A stretch of 5,847 nt of DNA, taken from contig CACZPX010000261.1 in NCBI GenBank assembly GCA_902783095.1, forward strand, positions 1-5,847, written 5' to 3'. The DNA is from an uncultured Lachnospiraceae bacterium. GTDB lineage: Bacteria > Bacillota > Clostridia > Lachnospirales > Lachnospiraceae. Under the pieces are notes generated by a model. It saw nothing but the letters and a program-made list of their open reading frames with translations, searched no databases and was not told where the DNA came from. Shown here in pieces: positions 1 to 5,098 of the stretch (positions within the stretch are counted from its first letter, which is position 1; every line of letters begins with the position of its first letter). Position numbers and translations under genes: made by a program.

Positions 1-1436
1 AAAAGGAAGACCTGTTTGAGGTTTTAAACGACGTGGACGAGGCGCAGATCAAAGAGGCTGGCGCCTATGAAAAAAAGATTCGGCCGTTGTGGTTAAAATG
101 GGGCGCGGCGGCAGCCGTGCTGGTGGTCGCGGTCGCAGCGGTGCTGCTCTGGCGCGGCGCGGGAGCGGCGGAAGGCGGCAGCCAAAGCTATGAGGGCGTG
201 ACGGTGATCAGCGCAAAGACGCCGGAACCGGTGGCCAAAGGGATGGAGCTCGCGGCCTACCTGGAGAGCGAGGAGTACGGCAAATGGTTTAGGGACTACG
301 TGGATAAGTTCCATGCGGCCGCCGAAGTGCAGGGCGGCATGCAGGCGTATTATCAGCAGATGATGGAACGGCTGCTGCCCGCGGAGGATGAAAACACGGT
401 CTGCTCGCCGCTCAACACCTATCTGGCCGTCGCCATGCTGGCGGAGACCGCGGAGGGGGAGACCAGGCAGCAGATCCTGGACGCGCTGCAGGTTCCGGAT
501 ATCGAAACGCTCCGGACCCGCGTGATGGCGCTGTGGCAGAGCAATTATATCGACACGCCTTCGCTGCAGTGTACGCTGGGCAATTCCCTGTGGCTGAACG
601 GTTCGGTGACCTATAACGAGGACGTTTTAAACCGCCTGGCGGAGACCTATTGCGCCTCCGGTTATTACGGCGATCCGGCCTCGGAAGAGATGAACCGGGC
701 GCTGCGGGACTGGACGGACCGCAACACGGGCGGACTTTTGAAAGAGTACACCAAAGACCTGCAGCTGCAGCCGGAGACCGTGATGGCGCTGATCTCCACG
801 CTGTACTTCCGCGCGGCCTGGACGGATGAGTTCTATCCGCAGAATACCGCGCCGGCGGTCTTCCACGGGACGAAGGGCGATACGGAAGCGGAGATGATGC
901 ACCGGTCGGATTCGATGCATCTCTATCAGACGGAGACTTTTACCGCGGTGAGCCTGAACCTGAACGACAGCGGCGCGATGACGTTTTACCTGCCGCAGGA
1001 GGGCGTGGACGTAAATAAGCTGCTGCAGGATGAGGCACTGTTTTCGGCACTCACCTATGACGAGACGGACACCAACCGCTATTACCGGATCGTGAACCTG
1101 ACGATCCCCAAATTCAAGGTCTCGGCAAAGTCGGACCTGACCCGGACGCTGGCCGACATGGGGATCACCGATGCGCTGGATCCGGCGCGCGCGGACTTTA
1201 CGGCGCTCACGGCGGATAAGCCGGTCTGGCTAAGCAAGGCGGAGCACGCCGCCATGGTGGAGATCGACGAAAACGGCGTGACCGGCGCGGCCTATACCGA
1301 TCTGATGCTGTCAGGCGGTGCACAGCCGCCGGAGGAGATCGTGGACTTTGTTTTGGACCGCCCGTTCCTGTTTACGGTGAACAGCCGCGACGGCTCGATC
1401 CTGTTCGCGGGCATCGTGCGGAATATCGCGGACTGA
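1..1436 (+). CDS. Membrane-anchored serpin (serine protease inhibitor family), 5'-partial
   Basis: Serpins trap a protease by inserting their cleaved reactive loop into a beta-sheet. Numbering starts at the GTG at position 33. The frame is open from there to the left edge and reads LFEVLNDVDEAQIKEAG, so the true start probably lies just outside; only a weak GAGG precedes the GTG. A short basic cytosolic stretch (K14, K15, R17, K22) leads to a transmembrane helix at 23-40, then a linker of about 60 residues and the serpin domain from about 100 to 467. Family motifs seen: NTVCSPLN (121-128), GNSLWLN, TGGLLKEY, TLYFRAAW, LTIPKFKV, the hinge ENGVTGAAYT (413-422), and FVLDRPFLFTV (439-449), which fits the serpin signature. 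It is probably a type II membrane protein with the inhibitor outside. The hinge favours an inhibitory serpin, but Tyr421 sits where a small residue is usual. The family is certain; the target protease is unknown. Confidence 0.96.
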   Translation, partial: KEDLFEVLNDVDEAQIKEAGAYEKKIRPLWLKWGAAAAVLVVAVAAVLLWRGAGAAEGGSQSYEGVTVISAKTPEPVAKGMELAAYLESEEYGKWFRDYVDKFHAAAEVQGGMQAYYQQMMERLLPAEDENTVCSPLNTYLAVAMLAETAEGETRQQILDALQVPDIETLRTRVMALWQSNYIDTPSLQCTLGNSLWLNGSVTYNEDVLNRLAETYCASGYYGDPASEEMNRALRDWTDRNTGGLLKEYTKDLQLQPETVMALISTLYFRAAWTDEFYPQNTAPAVFHGTKGDTEAEMMHRSDSMHLYQTETFTAVSLNLNDSGAMTFYLPQEGVDVNKLLQDEALFSALTYDETDTNRYYRIVNLTIPKFKVSAKSDLTRTLADMGITDALDPARADFTALTADKPVWLSKAEHAAMVEIDENGVTGAAYTDLMLSGGAQPPEEIVDFVLDRPFLFTVNSRDGSILFAGIVRNIAD

Positions 1437-1447
1437 GCGGGAACGCG

Positions 1448-1492
1448 AAAAATGTCCGGCATCTGGACCGTCTGACGGCGGGCGGCCGGACA
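1448..1492 (-). terminator. Second intrinsic terminator downstream of the leucine-rich-repeat gene
   Basis: An 8-bp perfect stem pairs 1453-1460 with 1485-1492 (TGTCCGGC/GCCGGACA). Its loop holds an inner CCGT-CTG-ACGG hairpin (1468-1478). On the - strand the stem is followed directly by five T (1452-1448). There is no T-run on the + side, so it acts on leftward transcripts. With the hairpin at 1519-1553 it makes a tandem terminator pair. Confidence 0.6.
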
Positions 1493-1518
1493 GCATAGGA
1501 ATCGTAACTAAAACAAAA

Positions 1519-1553
1519 CCCCAGCGGGAGCACCCGCGGCGGTCTTTGCGTAT
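1519..1553. terminator. Probable bidirectional intrinsic terminator between convergent genes
   Basis: A stem of GCGGG (1524-1528) and CCCGC (1533-1537) closes a 4-nt loop and can be extended outward with two mismatches to 1519 and 1542. On the - strand it is followed by TTTTGTTTT (1518-1510), a good tail for the leucine-rich-repeat gene. On the + strand the tail is weaker (CTTTGCGTATTTT) and may end the serpin transcript. The position between two converging genes fits a shared terminator. Confidence 0.6.
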
Positions 1554-1599
1554 TTTGGATCTGCTTTTGGCGAAAGACAAACAGCCGTCTGGCGATCGG

Positions 1600-2088
1600 T
1601 CACTCGTGTGCTTCAAAGGCCAGCGGGCTTACCTGCGTGCCGTTTCCGTAGTAGAGCTCCTTTAAGGCTTCGCAGCCGGAAAAGGCCCAGGCGTGGATCT
1701 TTTTTAAGCCGGGGTTGCAGTTGACGCGCTTCAGGTTTTTGCAGTTCTGGAAGGTGAAGGAGGCCAGGCTCACCATCTTTGAAGGCAGTGTGATCTCCTC
1801 AATACCGCAGTTGGCAAAGGCGTACTGCCAAAGATCTTCCAGGGCGGCGGGCAGTTTGATCTGCCGCAGATTGACGCAGCCGTCAAAGGCAAAGGCGCCG
1901 ATGTTGGTGACCGTATCGGGAATGGTCACGGAGGTGATCTCCGAGTGCCCTTTGAACACGTCGTCAAAAATGATGGTGACCGGCGTGCTGCCGTGAACAG
2001 CCGGGATCACCACGTTGGCTTCGTCGCCCTCGTACCCGACAACACAAAAGGTCTCATCGTCATACATCTTAAAAGAAAATTCCTGCAT
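1600..2088 (-). CDS. Small BspA-type leucine-rich-repeat protein without a signal peptide
   Basis: A 162-residue protein built almost entirely of BspA/TpLRR-type repeats of about 23 residues (pattern: I.LP..v..I...AF..C..L..i). Visible units begin at VVIP, VTIP, IKLP, ITLP and VNCN, with the AFDGC, AFANC, FQNC and AFSGC core motifs, and the last unit ends at SPLAF near the C-terminus. The family folds into a curved solenoid that binds proteins. Many members are surface adhesins, but this one has no signal peptide, membrane segment or sorting signal, so a cytoplasmic scaffold role is more likely. The start is the ATG at 2088 because GGAGAAG (2099-2093) lies 7 nt upstream; an in-frame start 18 nt further up would place that site inside the coding region. 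It is apparently monocistronic, with its own promoter and tandem terminators. The partner is unknown. Confidence 0.85.
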   Translation of the reverse strand: MQEFSFKMYDDETFCVVGYEGDEANVVIPAVHGSTPVTIIFDDVFKGHSEITSVTIPDTVTNIGAFAFDGCVNLRQIKLPAALEDLWQYAFANCGIEEITLPSKMVSLASFTFQNCKNLKRVNCNPGLKKIHAWAFSGCEALKELYYGNGTQVSPLAFEAHE

Positions 2089-2118
2089 CGGTCTTCTCCG
2101 TTTCACTTCAGGGGATTG

Positions 2119-2161
2119 GTCCGCTGTCGGGCCGGCCTTGCCGGCGCTGCAGTAAGCGGAC
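2119..2161 (-). promoter_or_regulatory. Stem-loop in the 5' leader of the leucine-rich-repeat gene
   Basis: GTCCGCT (2119-2125) pairs with AGCGGAC (2155-2161). They enclose an internal loop and an inner hairpin GCCGGC-CTT-GCCGGC (2131-2145). The predicted transcript start is near 2165, so this structure would sit at the very 5' end of the mRNA, about 30 nt upstream of the ribosome binding site. There is no T-run after it, so it does not look like an attenuator. An RNA-stabilising cap or a protein-binding leader is possible. Confidence 0.5.
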
Positions 2162-2171
2162 GGACGCAGTC

Positions 2172-2200
2172 ATTATAACAGAAAAAACACGCGGTGACAG
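2172..2200 (-). promoter_or_regulatory. Sigma-A-like promoter of the leucine-rich-repeat gene
   Basis: On the - strand, -35 CTGTCA (2200-2195, four of six consensus bases) and a perfect -10 TATAAT (2177-2172) are 17 bp apart. The extended -10 TG (TGTTATAAT) is also present and can compensate for the weak -35. The predicted start near 2165 gives a leader of about 77 nt before the ATG at 2088. A tandem repeat array begins 18 bp upstream of the -35. Confidence 0.7.
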
Positions 2201-2217
2201 CCCTTTTGTTGCTGAGA

Positions 2218-2300
2218 CGCAAAACAGCGGAAAAAGCGCAGAAGCTGCGGAAAAACAACGCAGAAGCTACATAAAATGGCGCAGAAACTGTGTAATAGAT
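2218..2300. repeat. Four-unit 19-22 bp tandem direct repeat upstream of the leucine-rich-repeat promoter
   Basis: Units start at 2218, 2237, 2259 and 2280, each with CGCA. Units two and three share CGCAGAAGCT, unit four has CGCAGAAACT, and unit one (CGCAAAACAGCGG) matches unit two with one base missing, including the GCGGAAAAA tail. The spacings of 19, 22 and 21 bp are close to two helical turns, so bound proteins would sit on the same face of the DNA. The array starts 18 bp upstream of the -35 box, where activator or repressor sites are expected. Confidence 0.6.
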
Positions 2301-2593
2301 ATCGTGTGCCCCCTCAAACAAGGCCTGGATCCGCGGCGCGGACCTATTTATAGGGCAAACAGCGTATAAACGGGACGGAAGTTCGCAGGCGCAAAATGAC
2401 GCGGCGGCGAAATGCTTTATAAAAGGGATAAATATCTCGTAAAAGACCATATCCGCCGGATATACGGTACGATTGCCATGTAACTAATGGCTCCACGACA
2501 AACGGTCAAACGTATAGTAAATTGTTCTCCGGCCGGCTAAAACCATTTCCGCGCCGCGCCTTCTGCCCCTCTGTCGAACGGGGCCGCCGGCGC
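2301..2593. other. Gene-free stretch with scattered inverted repeats
   Basis: No convincing gene was found. Readable frames here have poor codon bias, no good ribosome binding site and no recognisable family. The stretch contains short dyads: CCTAT-TT-ATAGG near 2345, a perfect 15-bp dyad at 2449-2463, and TATACG (2461-2466) pairing with CGTATA (2511-2516) around an inner GCCAT/ATGGC hairpin (2475-2491). It appears richer in A and T than the flanking genes. With the repeat array and the ltaE terminator it forms the gene-free block of about 610 bp between 2107 and 2716. Confidence 0.5.
2449..2463. promoter_or_regulatory. Perfect 15-bp dyad, operator-like
   Basis: ATATCCG-C-CGGATAT is a perfect inverted repeat around a single central C, the size and symmetry of a dimeric regulator's operator. 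It does not overlap any promoter I can recognise. The nearest promoter (2172-2200) is about 250 bp away, so its role is open. Confidence 0.35.
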
Positions 2594-2631
2594 AAAACCG
2601 CCTCCGGCAGCTTTACGCAAACCGGAGGCGG
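2594..2631 (-). terminator. Intrinsic terminator of the threonine aldolase gene
   Basis: A perfect 10-bp GC-rich stem pairs 2598-2607 with 2622-2631 (CCGCCTCCGG/CCGGAGGCGG) around a 14-nt loop. On the - strand it is followed directly by TTTT (2597-2594). It lies about 85 nt past the threonine aldolase stop codon. A smaller hairpin, GCCTGC/GCAGGC (2699-2716), directly follows the stop codon but has no T-run, so this distal one is the better terminator. Confidence 0.7.
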
Positions 2632-2716
2632 CGTCTCGCAAGGGTTGTATGATCGGCAGGCCGGTTATGCCGGCGGTTACGGCCATGGCCGGAACAGCGC
2701 CTGCAAAACAGCAGGC

Positions 2717-3736
2717 TTACCGGCTGCGGTACTCCTGCAGCAGGGAGACAAAGCGGTCGATATCGGCCTTTTCGATGTCCCAGTGCGTCACAAAGCGGAC
2801 CACCGGACCGCCGATGCGCACGATCACGCCGCGCTCCTTTAACCAGTCCGTAAGACCGTCCAGATCCGGCCAGTCAAAGGAGGCGAAGACCATGTTGATC
2901 TGAACGCTGTCCGGATCGACGCTTACGCCGGGAAGTTCGTTCAACAGGCCGGCCAGATAGCGGGCGTTGTCGTGGTCCTCCTGCAGGCGTTTGGTCATCT
3001 CGGTAAGAGAGAGGATGCCGGCAGCGGCCAGAATGCCGGTCTGGCGCATGCCGCCGCCCAGCATCTTGCGGTTTTTTCTGGCGCGGCGGATAAAGGCCTC
3101 GCTGCCGCACAGCACGCTGCCGATGGGAGCGCAAAGGCCCTTGGACAGGCAGCAGGAGACGCTCTCCACGCAGGCCGTGATCTCTTTAACGTCTACGCCC
3201 AGCGCCGTCGCCGCGTTGAAGACGCGCGCGCCGTCCAGGTGGACGGGGATGCCGTGCGCCTGCGCCATGGCGTGGATCTCCTGCATGGTCTTTAACGGGA
3301 CCACGCGGCCGTTGGCCAGGGCGTTTTCCAGACAGATGAGCGCCGTAGGCGGCTCGTGGATGTCGTCGGAACGGATGGCGGCCTCGATCTGCGCGGCGTC
3401 GTAGATGCCGTCCGCAAACGAGAGCGCCTTCAGGTTCAGGCTGGAAAGGACGGCAGCCGCACCGACCTCATGCTCAAAGATATGGCTGTCGATGCTCACG
3501 ATGGCTTCCTGCCCCTTGTTGGTGTGGCTCATCAGCGCCAGCTGGTTGCCCATGGTGCCGGACGGAACGAAGAGCGCGGCCTCGGTGCCGAGCATCTCGG
3601 CGGCCAGCGCCTCCAGCTGATTGGTGGTGGGGTCATCCTGGTAAACGTCGTCACCTACCTCGGCGCGGTACATGGCCTCGCGCATGGCGGGCGTGGGATG
3701 GGTGACGGTGTCGCTGCGGAAATCAAGGATCTTCAT
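2717..3736 (-). CDS. ltaE: Low-specificity L-threonine aldolase (PLP-dependent)
   Basis: This enzyme cleaves L-threonine or L-allo-threonine to glycine and acetaldehyde in the cytoplasm, using pyridoxal phosphate. The 339-residue length fits the family (E. coli LtaE is about 333). Motifs in order: FRSDTVTHP (6-14); VGDDVYQDDPT (27-37); PSGTMGNQ (58-65); H85 in DSHIFEHE, the expected ring-stacking histidine; HLDGAR (166-171), with D168 for the PLP nitrogen; SKG (198-200), with K199 as the Schiff-base lysine; GGGMRQTGILAAAG (227-240); LQEDHDNA (251-258); and PVVRFVTH (311-318), with R314 likely binding the substrate carboxylate. All key residues are present, so it should be active. The start is the ATG at 3736, with GGAGG (3749-3745) 8 nt upstream; the upstream in-frame TTG overlaps that site. 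It has its own promoter and terminator. The Cys at 195, 196 and 202 beside the lysine are a minor oddity. Confidence 0.95.
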   Translation of the reverse strand: MKILDFRSDTVTHPTPAMREAMYRAEVGDDVYQDDPTTNQLEALAAEMLGTEAALFVPSGTMGNQLALMSHTNKGQEAIVSIDSHIFEHEVGAAAVLSSLNLKALSFADGIYDAAQIEAAIRSDDIHEPPTALICLENALANGRVVPLKTMQEIHAMAQAHGIPVHLDGARVFNAATALGVDVKEITACVESVSCCLSKGLCAPIGSVLCGSEAFIRRARKNRKMLGGGMRQTGILAAAGILSLTEMTKRLQEDHDNARYLAGLLNELPGVSVDPDSVQINMVFASFDWPDLDGLTDWLKERGVIVRIGGPVVRFVTHWDIEKADIDRFVSLLQEYRSR

Positions 3737-3764
3737 CAATCTTACCTCCAAAAGACAGGGGTTT

Positions 3765-3783
3765 GGCCGGCCCGTATCCGGCC
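3765..3783 (-). promoter_or_regulatory. Hairpin in the ltaE leader, upstream of the ribosome binding site
   Basis: GGCCGG (3765-3770) pairs with CCGGCC (3778-3783) around a 7-nt loop. It lies about 15 nt upstream of the GGAGG of ltaE and inside the predicted leader. It could affect leader folding, but no known riboswitch pattern is recognisable. Confidence 0.35.
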
Positions 3784-3790
3784 GCCGTGC

Positions 3791-3826
3791 AAAAAACGAC
3801 GGAATACCGCGGCAGGCATCCTGCCG
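3791..3826 (-). terminator. Hairpin plus T-run: weak terminator of the HIRAN operon or attenuator of ltaE
   Basis: A perfect 7-bp stem, CGGCAGG-ATG-CCTGCCG (3826-3810), is followed on the - strand by TTTTTT (3796-3791). A 13-nt gap containing a small CGG-TATT-CCG hairpin separates them. It lies about 75 nt past the HIRAN gene stop codon and could end that operon. It also sits just downstream of the predicted ltaE start, so it would lie in the ltaE leader. The gap makes it non-canonical. Confidence 0.4.
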
Positions 3827-3834
3827 ACAGCATC

Positions 3835-3863
3835 ATCGTAGCGCGCCTGTCCTGTTTTTTCAA
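3835..3863 (-). promoter_or_regulatory. Probable sigma-A promoter of ltaE
   Basis: On the - strand, -35 TTGAAA (3863-3858, five of six) and -10 TACGAT (3840-3835, four of six) are 17 bp apart. A start near 3828 would give a leader of about 92 nt ahead of the ATG at 3736. It lies in the gap between the HIRAN gene and ltaE, so ltaE can be expressed independently of the upstream operon. Confidence 0.5.
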
Positions 3864-3899
3864 GCGGTATCGACAGCGGAGGCAAAAGTGTGCGTTCGC

Positions 3900-4295
3900 C
3901 TAAAAAACCACCAGAAAGATGCGGATGGCGATCTGCGTAAAGCTGCCTTTGCGGTCTACGCCGCTTATCGCCGCGGCCAGCAGTTTTCCGGCGTCCATCA
4001 GCCGGGCAAAGACGGGACCGTCCTTTTCCGGGACGTAGCCCAGCTTACGGCCGTCCTTTGCAAAGACGGCGACGGCATTGTCGTCAAAGCGGCTGTCCTC
4101 CCGCCGCAGGGACAGCCGGTCGCCGACCGCAGCGGTCTGCAGAACGGAAGGGTCCTGCAGAAGCGCCGTGCCGGCGACAAAGGTGTCAAACAGGTGGATC
4201 TCCCGCGTAAGCGGTTTTAACAGATCGGTCATGGCGCCGTCCTGCAGGGCGGCGACCAGCGCTCCGGTCTCCGCAGGTTTCAGTTCGTTTCCCAT
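3900..4295 (-). CDS. Stand-alone HIRAN-domain protein
   Basis: A 131-residue protein. After about 30 N-terminal residues (LLKPLTREIHLFDTFVAGTAL) the rest is a HIRAN domain (about 33-131): GTALL, GDRLSLRRE (58-66), FDDNAVAVFAKDGRKLGYVP (70-89), FARLMDAGKLL (96-106) and a final strand IAIRIFLVVF. HIRAN domains occur in eukaryotic HLTF/Rad5 helicases, where they bind 3' DNA ends. Bacterial stand-alone forms are predicted to recognise damaged DNA or stalled forks. No catalytic domain, signal peptide or membrane segment is seen. The gene is last in the Sel1/J-domain/HIRAN operon and overlaps the J-domain gene by 16 nt. The best ribosome binding site, AGGAGG (4314-4309), is 13 nt from the ATG, longer than ideal, which suggests translational coupling. 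The domain call is firm; the cellular role is inferred. Confidence 0.86.
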   Translation of the reverse strand: MGNELKPAETGALVAALQDGAMTDLLKPLTREIHLFDTFVAGTALLQDPSVLQTAAVGDRLSLRREDSRFDDNAVAVFAKDGRKLGYVPEKDGPVFARLMDAGKLLAAAISGVDRKGSFTQIAIRIFLVVF

Positions 4296-5098
4296 TGAAA
4301 ACTGACGCCCTCCTTTTTAATGGTCTGCCGGACCGTTTCGTCCAGCTGCCGGTGATAGGCCTGCCAATCGGCCAGTTCCTTTTCCAGTTCCGCCCGCTTT
4401 TGCGAGACGGCGGCCTCGTCCTCCAAAACCGTGTGCAGGGTATAGGGCTGCGTGGTGACGATGGAACGGATCTCGTCCTGCAGCGCGGCGATCTTTTCGC
4501 CCGCGTCCGCGATCTCTGCCGGATCCACGGAGAGCCCCATCTTTTCCATCGTCTTTCTGGTCAGCACTTCCAGTTCGGCCAGTTTTTTGACGTTATTGCC
4601 GCGGTAGGCGGTCAGGATGCGCTGCCACAGTTCCTGCAGGCGCCCGTCCCTGTCCGTGAGCGGATTGACGTCCGGATGCAGCAGTTTTGCCAGGCGGCGG
4701 TAGAGTTCCCGGCTGCGTCTTGCCTCGTACCCGGTAGATTGCTGTGCCCGGCCGCAGGCTCTGTTGTGCGCCAGCATCTGCATTAACCGGCTGTCGTACA
4801 GGGCCATCTCACGGTCCAGAAAGAGCTTCAGCTCCGCCGGGTTTACGGCCCGGCCGCGGTTGATGGCCTGCTGTAAAAAGGCCAGGGTCTTTTTGCAGCG
4901 GATGCAGGCGATCTTTTCCGCAAAGCAGTCCGCCGTCAGCTGCCCAAAAAGCTGCGTGTAGCGGACGTGGATCTGCATCGCCTCCTTTTCCAGCTGATCC
5001 CGCTCCAAAAGGAGCGCCACGTAGGCTTCCTGCTCCGGCATGGAGGAAAGGTCCAGCATATCCGGAAAAACGGTCCGGTCCGATAAAGTAACGTCCAT
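4280..5098 (-). CDS. Atypical J-domain coiled-coil protein (DnaJ-like, HPD motif)
   Basis: A 272-residue soluble protein. A J-domain-like segment lies in the middle: helix II ELYRRLAKLLHPDVNP (131-146), with HPD at 141-143, then helix III LQELWQRILTAYRGNN (154-169) and KKLAELEVL. HPD is the motif by which J proteins stimulate Hsp70 ATPase. In canonical DnaJ the J domain is N-terminal with a clear helix I (YxxLGV type); here about 125 helical residues precede it and helix I is not recognisable. Long charged helices, probably coiled coil, flank it (about 26-110 and 195-262). C65 and C68 form a CxxC, but no zinc-ribbon pattern follows. The start is the ATG at 5098, which overlaps the Sel1 stop codon as TGATG. 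GAGGTGATC (5109-5101), with 7 nt spacing, is an excellent ribosome binding site. It probably recruits an Hsp70 to substrates chosen by its neighbours; that is inference. Confidence 0.78.
   Translation of the reverse strand: MDVTLSDRTVFPDMLDLSSMPEQEAYVALLLERDQLEKEAMQIHVRYTQLFGQLTADCFAEKIACIRCKKTLAFLQQAINRGRAVNPAELKLFLDREMALYDSRLMQMLAHNRACGRAQQSTGYEARRSRELYRRLAKLLHPDVNPLTDRDGRLQELWQRILTAYRGNNVKKLAELEVLTRKTMEKMGLSVDPAEIADAGEKIAALQDEIRSIVTTQPYTLHTVLEDEAAVSQKRAELEKELADWQAYHRQLDETVRQTIKKEGVSFQWETN

Noticed and set aside
2103..2450. A 115-codon open frame on the - strand upstream of the leucine-rich-repeat gene
   Set aside because: It overlaps the promoter, the repeat array and the start of the repeat-protein gene. 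It has weak third-position GC bias compared with neighbouring genes, no proper ribosome binding site, an odd Phe/Cys-rich composition and no recognisable family.
2657..2716. The GCCGG-rich repeats and GCCTGC/GCAGGC hairpin after the ltaE stop codon as a terminator
   Set aside because: No T-run follows on either strand. The 10-bp stem with TTTT at 2594-2631 is a better terminator.
3737..3751. A TTG start for ltaE, five codons upstream of the ATG
   Set aside because: The TTG overlaps the GGAGG that serves the ATG at 3736, and family members begin close to the FRSDTV motif, so the ATG is the better start.
3737..3828. A glycine or threonine-responsive riboswitch in the ltaE leader
   Set aside because: The leader is short and I see none of the conserved core of known glycine riboswitches, nor a T-box motif; only simple hairpins are visible.
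3356..3841. A 161-codon open frame on the + strand opposite the threonine aldolase
   Set aside because: It is an antisense shadow of a well-conserved gene whose motifs are all on the - strand, and it has no family features of its own.
4450..4520. A zinc-ribbon interpretation of the Cys residues in the J-domain protein
   Set aside because: The CxxC (C65, C68) and C58 lie in the N-terminal helical part and no matching second Cys pair follows, so metal binding is not supported.
4295..4786. A 163-codon + strand open frame opposite the J-domain gene
   Set aside because: It is antisense to a gene with an excellent ribosome binding site and an HPD motif. The long frame is explained by GC-rich codon use.
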